Below are positions 48,901-60,165 of a stretch of DNA of 64,000 nucleotides, piece after piece. The position numbers and the translations under genes were made by a program. The stretch is taken from assembly GCA_026874595.1 (NCBI GenBank), contig CM049306.1, positions 92,619,642 to 92,683,641 on the forward strand. The letters are read 5' to 3'. This DNA comes from Sipunculus nudus. Its lineage: Eukaryota; Annelida; Sipuncula; Golfingiida; Sipunculidae. Each line of letters starts with the position of its first letter. Position 1 is the stretch's first letter. Below the pieces are notes generated by a model, which was given only the letters and a program-made list of their open reading frames with translations, made no database searches and had not been told where the DNA came from.

Positions 48901-50603
48901 GAGTTCCCAGCTGAGGATTTCTGCGCCAGGATCCATACAGGAAGCGGAAATGTCGAGCACGTGACCTGGTTCGTCAGTGTTAGCGATGGTGATGTCGCCC
49001 AACTTCCAGTGCTGGCCAGGCTCCTCAGGACGGTATGGGTTTACGCATGCCCCCTGGGCTATGTAAAGATAAAAATGATTTGAAATAAAAAGGCTTCAGA
49101 TAAGAAGGCTGGTTGGATCATTCATTTTCTCTCTGTTGTGTATTCTCCCTCTGCTTTGTCCTTTTCATCTGCAGTTTACCTATGTTTCGACTTTTTAAAG
49201 TGAATTTAAGTGTCATTATTTATCTGTTTTAATGACAAAAATTATAAAAAAATGATCAGTTAACGTGATACATTAACACATGTTTTCGGTTGATGTCTTT
49301 ATGCTGTGTTGAAGCATTCAACCATGGTCAGATGGGAATGTATAGGGATTATGATTATGCCTGCATTTTGAAACGAGCTCAGATCTTTTGTTGAATTTAT
49401 GTGAAAATTATGATTTGAACCTTTTCTATAATACAGAGATTAAAGCTTTCATGCAGAGCTGAACTTTCTCGGAGGCGCACGCTTGGGACCCGCTAGCTTT
49501 TTAAATGGTCTTTGTTTCTTTCTGGAGCCAAATAATCTTTGAAAGGCTTTTCACTCCGAAAAAAATTCATGTTTATAAGGCTTATCATTGTTAGATTTGG
49601 CATTTTGTTGATCTAAGTCGAGGGCAGAGCCATTCGCAGATACATGGGGCAACCTATCTTCTAGTGAACAGAGCTCGCCTCTGAACCAATCGATGAGATG
49701 GTGAGTTGTGTTACACATGTTTCCCATTTAGCAGACATGAAATTGTTAAGAAACCTGGTTTATATATGGTCCTGACTACTTTCTAGTTTCTTTTTACAGT
49801 CGACACAGAGTTAAATACCAGTAACTCTAAATTTGTATATAATGAATGTTGATATAGCCAAGGACATTCAAGAAATATAACCTGTGTTGAATATAGATTT
49901 CCCTGGGGATCATATACATTAAAGGTGCTCATTCACCTACCTGTTGAAAATCTGGCTTCCTCTGTGTATATTTTAATGATGTTAGGGTAATTTTTGTTGT
50001 GTAACGTCCTTATAGCGCCGTCTTGAAGGATGTATGTATTTGTTTATCAACAACATTTTCGTAAACACCGTAATGTTGACAAACGGGAAAAACATGTAAA
50101 TTAAGGTGGTAGGTTGGATATATGCGGCGGTATGAAGGTCACTTGTTGCAAAACGCCTTCTGTAAAGCTCTGGCTTATTTGACTTTCTACCAGATGCCCT
50201 TGTTAAATTTGTTTTGATTATTTTGACGGGCCCCCATATATGATAAACACATTGATATATAAACAAAACACGTAGCCAGTGTGCGTTGAATCCTCATTTT
50301 CCGGCCTGTTTTTTTTTAAAAAAAAAAGCTCCAAGGGATTACCTTTAGTTTATAAAGGTCAGATAAGTGATTAGGCCCCTTTAAATTTTCAATATTGTCA
50401 TGTTTTTCACCTGTCACCTCCAGGCAGAGGTCAGTGAGTTTGTTCCTGATTGTGCCGGTGATGTGTTCCTCGTACCACAGCTGGCTGTCTGTGTTATTGT
50501 CATCCCACGTGGTCACACGGCCCCCGGGCACCACGTCCCCACCTTCAACGTCCAACACCAGCCCGTTCATCTCGCTCCTGATCTTGAAAAACTTCCCCGA
50601 CAT
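45695..50603 (-). CDS. R-type lectin B, two tandem ricin-B beta-trefoil domains
   Basis: Four exons, 50411-50603, 48863-49058, 46814-47007 and 45695-45900, give 262 residues, the same total as lectin A. Junction phases are again 1, 2, 1, and exon 2 (196 nt) and exon 3 (194 nt) are equal in length to those of A, so the genes arose by tandem duplication. QxW motifs: domain 1 QLW, QHW, QHW; domain 2 QLF (Trp lost), MQW context, QLW. Start MSGKFFKIRSEMNGLVLDVE; end NQLWEIEYLEL. There is no signal peptide. An acceptor (gatttcag) 8 nt before the ATG implies a 5'-UTR intron, as in A. Intron 2 holds the TTAA-ended repeat element. Sugar specificity is unknown. Confidence 0.93.
46814..47007 (-). CDS. 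Lectin B exon 3
   Basis: Acceptor tacgcag, phase 2 in and 1 out, donor GTGTGT. PPVYFWIKSLMHGKVIDVDE and DNQLFYQDKYGIIYSKLNDF. The first QxW of domain 2 is QLF. Confidence 0.93.
47364..47422. repeat. Perfect 22-bp inverted repeat, 15-bp loop
   Basis: 47,364-47,385 and 47,401-47,422 are exact reverse complements containing GGTTGTGACCGAGGCTTAA. The same sequence ends the 47,401-48,388 element. Confidence 0.9.
47401..48388. mobile_element. TTAA-ended MITE-like element with nested MITE and 76-bp minisatellite, in lectin B intron 2
   Basis: The ends are TTAAGCCTCGGTCACAACC and its near-complement at 48,368-48,388. A GC-rich nested unit (47,428-47,761) has its own inverted ends starting TTAAGC and containing GTGTCCACTT. 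From about 48,084 a ~76-bp unit repeats four times (tattcctgcgg near 48,085, 48,162, 48,238, 48,314), each unit carrying the terminal GTTGTGACCGAGRCTTAA-type sequence. All long open frames here are low-complexity shadows. Confidence 0.7.
48863..49058 (-). CDS. Lectin B exon 2
   Basis: Acceptor acatag, phase 1 in and 2 out, donor GTGTGT. GQHWKLGDITIANTDEPGHV and NPNQHWLFEYQ. It has an inserted PYRPEEPGQ stretch before the second QxW relative to A. Confidence 0.9.
50411..50603 (-). CDS. Lectin B exon 1
   Basis: MSGKFFKIRSEMNGLVLDVE through LCLEVTG, phase 1 out at GTGAAA. Carries DSQLWYEEHITGTIRNK, closest to lectin A exon 1 (DNQLWYEEVITGTIRSK). Confidence 0.94.
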
Positions 50604-50611
50604 CTTGCCGT

Positions 50612-53600
50612 CTGAAATCAAAGGAAACATATTTTACTCTGTAGAAATATGCAATGGTCCATGCTATTGTTTCATTAAAATTCATTTGATAAAGATTCGT
50701 TTTTTTCCGCTACCGTCTGACTATACACAATAACCCTAATAAACTTTAAAATGCTATTTCTATCATTTGCCACCGAATTCTGAACAAGCAGAAGCACGTG
50801 TTATATGCGTTGTTGCTTGAATGCATTTGCAGTTAGGGGAGGGGAAACTTTGACAGATATAACTTTGATGTCCTTCTTGTGATGGTGTATTTTATCACTT
50901 GTATATCATATAATATTGTGTATTGTTGATATTTATACCAACTGATTGAACTCCTTGTTCAATAAAAGCTCTGGCAATATATAAATATATATATATATAT
51001 ACTCTGCTGCCATCTGTAGGAAGTTCTCAAAATAAATTACATGAGCTGATATCCATTTTCCGCATGATGAGACGAAAACAATGGCGGTCATTTAATTGAT
51101 TTCATGTAGAAAAAGTTGAAGGTCAAGAAGTTAAGAAATGTTGAAATTAGTGATATCTTAACTGGTTTATTTTAAGGTTGATAAAAGTTTCAAGTTACAG
51201 CTCAATTATTTTGTGTGTATGTGATGTGAAATGACTGGGACGTGTGGGTTTAAGGTACTACGTTCATCAGTGTTTGGAGATAAAAGTATTGAAAATATGC
51301 ATTTAACTTCATCCCTTGTAGATATGAATTGAGAATAATTTTCGACAGGTCCAGTTGATTAGAGCAAGAGATTTTATCAATTGAAGCAACAATAGCATCG
51401 TTATGCATGCATGGTCGGATTTACTTAGGGACAAAGAGGGTTAGTAAATATGAGGGATTATCGGCCTCATATTGAATCAATAATTGTATTCCATTTATAA
51501 AAAAGTATGTCCCTTTAAATAATGTACTGTCAGAGTTTACATTATTTCTACCTCCATTCTTTAAGCTTAGGGCCTCCTTACGGCAGTTAATGTGTGTATG
51601 TTCTTTTTACCAGTATAACTGAGAGACGAGCAACCATTCGAAATTATATATCCTAATTTTGTTGGAGATGTTGGAATGTAACAGGATAACTAAAACAAGA
51701 CACTTAAAGTAACGATTAGTACAAGATTAATTGCAATGTGGATGGTTATATGTGATCAAATATAGAGCAGGGGCGACAGAGAGTCTTCCTTATAAGCTGA
51801 TAAATACATTTAGCCTATATCTGTGTATGGAGTCACCATTAATACGACTTCTGGTGGCGTGATATTATCAGAGACCAGGCCGTACCTATTTCCATCACAT
51901 ATGAAGGCCACATGTTATCGTCAATATAGAAACATTAATTAAGACCATACGGGACATGTTTGAGCAGGTATTGACAGTGCTGACAGATTCAAGCTTTGGA
52001 GAGCGAGAATACTTGTTATCAGTGAATGGTGTAGACCCGGGATGGTACTGCCCACCGCCACGTCAGATAAGACGCCGATCAAAGGTGACTAATACAGGAC
52101 CGAGGTAGCCTGCGAGGGGACGACACTACCGGGTCACTTATAATTACTGAATTATAACCCTCAAACCAAATATAAGATTTCTATATCAAGTACTAATAGC
52201 AACTAGAACCGGATGCATATATGTATACATCTCTCTTTTTTCTTCACTTTCTAAAGCTAATTTTTTTATAGACTGTTGAGAGATCTATATTTTTCTTGAG
52301 TACTACATGTATTTGATTTCACTCTGACTAATAAGTGTATTTTGATATAGGTCTATTTGCAAGAGAAATACTAATACGTGCATTAATGTATTCATATATG
52401 TATGTATATATGTGTTAGCCTGTATTTGTATATGTGTGTTACGTTAATGTCGCATAGACATTTGAAATAAAAAAAAAGCTCACGTAAAAAAAAATAATGC
52501 AACAACAAAACGTAGGCCTTACACTTGTCTTACAAGTATTTTTTTCATACATCGGCACGAACGGTATCATAACATCACACGATTCATTATTTAAAGGCTA
52601 AGTGTTCGATTGATACTTCCTAATTTCTAACAAAGCGGATAACCGACTATTAATAAAATATTTCTGGGAATATTGATCAATCATTGAGATTAAAGGTCCA
52701 ACTTTATCGTCAACATAACAGAATGATCTAGATTTGTATTGACCAGATGATGGCTCGGTTTGATAAGCCATAAATATGCGTAACTGCAAAACAGCCGCCG
52801 TCTGTGCCTGGCACAGCCGTTATCGGTAAATGTAAGGATTTTATGTGTTTGTGGAGGGTGACGTGGGGGGGGGGGGGGGGGGTGCTCATGTGAATTTATC
52901 TAAAACAGAAATGAAATGCAGTTTTAATTAAATGAAGAAATCTAAGAGGTTTTAATGTTATGGTATAGTATATAAAAAATAGAGCTTTCTTCATTGTGTT
53001 TTGTTTCCGAATACATTAACATAGTTTTTTTGTTACTTTTTATCACTGGAAGCTAATTTTTGCGCATTGGGAACAAATCGAAAATGACCGTGAATCTCGG
53101 ATGCGGTATATGTGTACAAAGTACATATCAGGCCTTCCTTCGTTACGTGTATTCGATCAGCATACTCAATAACATGAGGAACTACGGCCCATGCACATAC
53201 GAGTTATGTAGCGGCGCCTTCGTCTTGCACACTCGGTACTTGGGTATATTTTGTCTATTGTCAGAATCCACTCCACCGTGTTTACCTTGGGTGTGTTTCA
53301 AGATACTTAACATTGCATTCTCTATAGAGAATCCAGTACAGAGGGTCTGGACACTTAATTCACTTAGCGTTCTTGAAGACGTATCATGTCATTGTGCATT
53401 ATATTTAAAATGAACCAGTATATAGGCTCTCCTGCTCACTGGATATTTTGTATATTGAAACGTGCTATGGTTTCTTATTTCATGTTAATGTTAATAAAAA
53501 ATTCAATGTGTTTTGTGGGAACTTTAATAAATACAATCTAAGGGTTGTATCATTTATTAATGTTATTTATTTATTGTTAGTGTTATTATTAATTTTATTC

Positions 53601-56600
53601 AAAGAAACAATATTCTTTGAGACATATAACAATTTAGCACCATAAGCGCTGGGATTTTTTAAAGCTGCAATGTTTACATGACAGGAATTGTATTTTCGCT
53701 TCACTAATATATTAACTCAATTTAACCTTTGCTAATCTGTCAAATCCTGAAGCAGCTTTATTTCTTCTTTTACTTCAGGAACTCCTGTGTATGATGTATT
53801 CGTATACATATGTGTTGTGGTATTAGAGAGAACATAATTAAGTCAACTACGGTGATGATCATTTGTAATAACTAATAATATAATTTAATATTTATGTTTT
53901 CTGCGATGTTCGAGGCTGACAATTGTTTGAAATATATATTTATTGAGGAATGTGTCATATTTGAGATTTATGATTCCAATGTAGTTCTAAACGTGTTGTC
54001 CAGAAAATAAGAAAGAGAAGCCCTTAATTCTGCAAGATACAATCCTAGCGATTTAATATTTTAACTCTTAGGTAATGGGTATAGACAATCAGTGTCTCCA
54101 GTATCCGATTGAGAAGCTTTCCTTGATTCCAACCAAAGAATAACCTTTGACAGAGATAAAACTAGGGGATTCGGTTTCCTTTTATTAACTCCTTAGAAAA
54201 CCGACCTCTCATGATGACTTTGAGCTGAATACCTTTTAAAAAGGTTTTGAAAAAAATCTTATCATTTGGCTTCATATAGACTGTATTTTCCCTATAAACC
54301 CCTTTATTTTAATGGTTACCTCAATATTTATTGTTTTCAAAATACTTCGTATTTACGTGAAATAAAAAGTTTGATGCAATATAACTATATGTTCAATAAT
54401 ATATATTCAATATGTACTCCATGTTTTTTGTATATTTTTTAAATTTTACTCAATATATTTTCCTTCTTTATCATGTTTATTGCAATGAATCCTTAAGTAT
54501 TGGAACAAGTTAAGACGTTACCACTCTTGCATTGTTTCATTTACCGGTCAATAATAAAATAACAAAATATCAAAACATAAGAATAATTAAACTAAATATA
54601 AAAAAAAACCACTAAAGTTTCTAATAAGGGTCGACCTCATTTGAAACGGTTAAACAAGATACAGATGTAATGAGGATGTCCAAATCTGGATTTAAAGATG
54701 TAACATAACTTTAGGCCTACCTGATTATGGTCACGTGACGATTTAGATCCAGTCCGCTTCCGGAAGGTTGTGGGCAGAGTCCTACCCTTCAGACCTCATA
54801 TATAGTGTTTTAAAAAATTAATCATACTGTATCTGCTGTCACAAGGGCGGGCTGTTACCAGGTAGAGAGGTTGTTAATATTTACCGCTGAATCAAGGTCC
54901 GACAAGGCGCTATCACACTTTTAGATCCATAAAATAAATAGGACAAATGTTCGGTGACAATAGCAGAAACAGTGTAATTAAGCCAGCGATGAGTCACAAA
55001 CAGAAAACACGCGTGCATGGTACGTGGTCGGACGGAATTATCATCAGGCGAACAAGGAGAAGGATAAATACAGAAAGGTTTAAAGGACATAATGAACTAA
55101 CATCAGCACAAACGTATATATGGTTTAACTTCTTATAATGATACAGACTATCACCATAATCAAGGAAGTGTTATTATCCATGCGTTCCTTGGAAGGGAGT
55201 GTGGTTGAATGTTGGTCTAAATACGACCGTAAACGACATAAAGTGATTTTCTTTTGTAAAGAATAGGATTCTGAAATTTTTGCCACTGTTTGCTTCTTAC
55301 AAAAGAGAGGGATGTAGTGAATTAACGTATCGGCATATAAAATATTATAATTATCTAAGATGTACATCATGACTTTGTATACGGAAACGATTTTGTATTA
55401 TATTTTTTATATAGACCGTATAAACAATTTTTATAATGAACACGATATGTTAATGCCGGTATTTATATCTATATTCATTTATGTAATGAGGTAATGTAAC
55501 TTATTTTTTTATTTGAAATGGCTGGTGTTCACTAGCTTTCTCTTTCTGTCTGTCTGTCTGTCTCTCTCTCCATTCTATAGATTTTGCATAATGTGATATC
55601 AATTCATGAATTAACTCCTTTAAGTGTCTAATGTTCTAACTATGACCAGCTTTCCCTTAACAACCAAAAACTTTCACATCGCTATGACCCATTGTTTTCA
55701 AATTGTCATGTTATAAAAGCAGAGTCACCACCCTAACCGACTCAAAAAACTAAATAATCGATTGTGGTACGCCGATTTATTATATCTATTATTACAATAA
55801 TTTGTTCAGGGGCGGACTTGACCACCGGGAAGTTTCTCGGTGCGTCTAATGGCATAAGCATAAGCCGCTTGGCAGATGATACTGAAAGTTTATTAATGGA
55901 AGTGGACAATGGTGTTGAAATACATTTATGTCAATGGGCTGATGGTGTTAAATTCAGGCTGCTTTTAATTAATTTCCATTTCTCACCCTAATCCGCCTCT
56001 GACTAAGGTTATACATCATGATCGTCACGGCCTTGTTGTTCAGTCTTTATGTTTAACATTTCATCCTTCTTCACTTACATATATAGTTTAGTACATATAT
56101 AGTCACGTATAATTACACATGTATTGTCAGTGGCGTATCAGGGGGGGGGGGGTACAGGGATTTTTTTTAGGGTTTCTAACCAAATTTTGCTACCCGGACC
56201 CCCTCTCTTCTTGACCAGAGGACATTATTCTTCCTTGGTGAGACCCCCCCCCCCTTTCCAGAATCCATGATCCGCCCCTGAGTGTTCATTTAGTTCCCGT
56301 AATATAAATGCCATTGATCTCAGTTCCCATCGTTGGTTGATTTTTGCCCCATGGATTCGATTGCTTATTTCACGTGTTGAGTTCTGATTGTGAAGTCTCA
56401 GGTACCGGTATAATGCGCCTAATGACATTGTGGGGCTAAGCCTTAAAAGGCCAAAATAACAAATATATAGTTGCTTTGACTTTATAAATAATGTATGTTA
56501 CATTTTAGGTTAGAATTGTATTTAAATTTGTTAGCAAATATTGTGTTTTTTCGATATGACAATACAGCATGCAGAGTAAATCGCGAACTATTTTGACGTA

Positions 56601-59600
56601 GCGTGCCGATGTTATTAATACATCGATATTGATCCATTCCAGAATATAATCGTATATAAGCAAGTTTCTGATTCACTTCGGGACATCATGTTTGAAAGTT
56701 ATTATAATCTCAGCGTGTTTAGAATTAGAAATAGACTACAAAATAAAAATCGATAAGTTAGGCATTGAAGCGAATATTTGAGACTCATTTTTTTAATTTT
56801 CATCTTGTTTCAACGATTGTCTTCAGTTAGAATCGGGTCCCATTAACTTCGAAGTCCTTTGCCGAATTAGATTTATTCTAATTTTATTATTGATATTATT
56901 ATTATTGTTATTATTATTATAATTTAACACAGAAATATATGTTTTAATCTTTACAATCTTCTGATATGGACATTGGGAGAGACGTAGCGTATAGTAGTTA
57001 AGCCGTTAGACTTCGAAAAAGGCAAACAAGGTGAGAGAACTATAGAAACACATACAGACATTCGCTCCAGTGCCGGCATGTTAGGTTATGACTCCTGGAT
57101 TAATCCTTGCCCGGTGCATATATAACCTAAATTCCACAAGGTCTAGGAATAACATATTCTTATCGTATGAACATCCTCATCCTGATTCATTAGACAACAG
57201 CCATTAGACGTATCCATTAAAAATATATAAACCTTGATGTTACAAGTTCAGCTCTTTATGGTTCGCAGAAAAGAGCGCATGAACCCAGGAAATCCCAGAT
57301 GAATAACCTTCATGTAAACACATTTTTTCTATCTTTCTGTACTATCTGACAAATGGCAAACATGAATGCCATTAAATTATCAGAATCAGTATTTCAGGGA
57401 GAAGAGAAAATGATTGATATTTTACCATGGAAACAGTATGTCAAAAGCCGAATTGGTTCTCCATATGTCTTACAAAATTTCGAAAATTGTAGCTACAACT
57501 TGAGCCTTTAAAGGGATAAGAACGCTTGATTTCTAATGTTTCCATGGGAAAAAAGGATCTCAAGGCGAAGCGTTTCTCAAAATATTTCCCAAACTTGCGC
57601 GCTAAATTGAAGTCATATATGAAATAATATATATGAATATACAATTGTTATAGCAAGCTCTAGGGTTCACGATAGGGAACATGAAACACACATTTTCCCC
57701 TTTTTACACCGAGTCCAAATTATTGTCGAAACGAGTCTTGAACAACACTTATAAAAAAAGCTTTTGCTTTTAGTATGTAAAATATAACACCCAGTATAAT
57801 AGCTGGAATATATATCTTTATTTTTGCAAGAAACTTTCATTTCAGTATATTTTGCATTTAAGACGAATTCTAATTTTCAATGCCATGGGATTCATTTGAT
57901 GATTTACGAAAGTTGCTGCTAAAAATAGGTTTCCTTAATGAAACAGGGGCATGCAAACGAATTACTTTAATTGCATTGTTTAGTTGACCTAAACTCTGTG
58001 TTCGACTTGACTATGCAAGTAACTACATGCACGGGCGATATAATAGAATAGACAGCCATATATGCTCAACAATAATCCTGTTGACTCAACCGCCTTCTCA
58101 ATGGCCTTGAAGATAGATAAAGCGGCTATATATATCAGGAAACTTGTCACTACACAGAGCAAATTCCATCTGTAGTGATGCGATGTCAAAACATATCAAC
58201 AACACGTGGTGTATATTTATTGATTTAGGTGTTTAACTGGACACGATAATGTGTACAGAAAGTGTATTCATTGTACAGTGACATTTTGTAACGCTACCAT
58301 TCATGTTCTTAAAACCAATATAAAAGGTCCAATGTGGATATTTTATGAGTTTAATAGTTTAACGTCCGTAGAATGGACACATTTTTAGGTATTGTTGTGA
58401 TGACGAGGGATCGTCCACGTGCTTATTGTTACCAGAAACAAGGGTGTATTTTGACGTTAATGCACACAGTATGGTGCATATGTGGATGTTCTATTTCTTG
58501 CCCTGAAGTTCAAGTTACCGCAATCAGAACTCATGTAGGTGCCAAATTGTCATTTATGGCTATATTCTCTTACCTAAAGTGCTTGTGAAATTATCTGAAT
58601 ACCGATCAACAATAGCTCATTCGGTATGTCTTCCATACCCATATGTATATTTTACTCATGGCACTCGGCGTCACGAGTGGAAAGACGGATAAAAGTGATC
58701 ATTATAGTTTTATTTTTCTAATATACATATTCAGCTGATCACCATAAATACTAGAGGAGTATACTCAGTGTAGGACATTTGTCTATGTAGACTTTAAAAT
58801 TGTAAACACAAAAGGACCAAAGAAGGGTTTATTCTCCTATCCGTTATATGATAACAATAGTAATGAGTTGAATGGGCATCTTTGGTTCTTATGTTTCATT
58901 GGACAAAATAAAGCCACCATAATGTGAAGGAATAATCCTATGCCCACATGCAGATTTAAAATTAGACATGGAAACAACATGAGTAAAACATCCGTTTTCA
59001 ATGTATCTTAAGAAAATATTTGATATTCAAATATTTGCAAATAAAAATGATTTTTTATTATTTTTACTTTGAGTAATTATGTTCAACGGCCATTCTCTAG
59101 GAACTACATTTAGTTAGAAGGGCAAGGTTAGTGTTAAAAGCCACACGCCAACTGATTTCTGTAGTCTAGGGGGGAACACAGGGTTAGGGTTCAAACCCTG
59201 GAAGTTCAAATTTCACCCTGGGTGAGCGCTCTGCAGGCCTAATGCTTATCAAGCACGTCGGAGTTTATCTTTTTTTTTGGGGGGGGGGGAGGGGGGGGGG
59301 GATGGTTCCTTCGCGTTTTGACGCATCATTCGGTATGATTACACACCCTGGAACCGCAGGTATGGTAGACACCAGGACTGGATAACACCAGAAAACAAAT
59401 TAACATAATAGGAAACAAGTACTGCCACCCTGCCAAGATATAAAGACAAGACAGCTGGTTACCTAAGAAAAACACGCACACAGTCACTCGTTTACAGACG
59501 TTCATTTGTGATGTGCAGACAACTTCGTATGTCGTCGGTTTACAATTTTATTGAGTATAAACCTGACAGGAACAAGGCAAGAGGATCAACCAGGTTAAAA

Positions 59601-59965
59601 TTAAAGAATATTTCTGAAATGAAAATGTCATTTTCAGAATATAAATATTTTAAGCGAGTAACTGACTTATCGTTTCGACCTCACATGTCCTCTTGAATTA
59701 TCAAGCTTCAAACGAATGTCTCTAAAGCTTTAAATGCCGTTAGGTCTTAACTTTGTCGTTCCTAAATTTGTGCTATGCTACGCGAGTCTTTTGGAGATGC
59801 AGAGACTGTAAAAGAACCCAAGCTCAAGCATGTCCACACGAGATACACGAGTATCTAATTGTTTAAACGTTGAAACAAAAAAAAAGTTTTCTTTTGTCCA
59901 AAATAACACAGGCGTGGAAAATGGTCAAGTTCGCGATGGGAAGATCATACCAGAAAGTGACGTCA
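50612..59965. other. Intergenic, between the two lectin genes
   Basis: No gene recognised on either strand. AT-rich, with (AT)n near 50,985, G18 at 52,865-52,882, hAT-like MITE remnants at 55.8-56.3 kb and G-rich DNA near 59,270-59,301. No third lectin copy or lectin pseudo-exon was found by eye. Confidence 0.55.
55809..56004. mobile_element. hAT-like MITE remnant
   Basis: CAGGGGCGGA at the left and TCCGCCTCTG at the right are inverted ends about 195 bp apart. A related piece lies at about 56,130-56,285, ending GATCCGCCCCTGAGTG. Confidence 0.55.
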
Positions 59966-60165
59966 TTAGACGTACTCAATACGCCAGTGCTGGTTGGAGT
60001 CGCCGTTGTAAGCGTAAGCACACAGTTTGGCGCCATCCCAGCCGTCAGCGCCCTTGATGTCCAGGACCTCGTCATGGTTTAACTTGTTGACGATTTTGTT
60101 GCCGGATATCACCCACTGTTGCATGATGTTTTCGTCATCGTAGGGCATAAGGGTTACGCTCCCCT
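59966..60165 (-). CDS. Lectin A exon 4 (domain 2, second half, terminal)
   Basis: Acceptor attcacag, phase 1. MQQWVISGNKIVNKLNHDEV and SNQHWRIEYV then TAA. Confidence 0.94.

Noticed and set aside
53060-53413. 117-residue open frame on the plus strand
   Set aside because: No recognisable domain, no signal peptide, no splice or promoter context; compatible with chance in AT-rich DNA.
55764-55991. 75-residue plus-strand frame
   Set aside because: Most of it lies inside the hAT-like MITE remnant bounded by CAGGGGCGGA ends.
59160-59230. Possible tRNA (GGTTCAAACCC B-box match)
   Set aside because: No A box or cloverleaf could be drawn around it.
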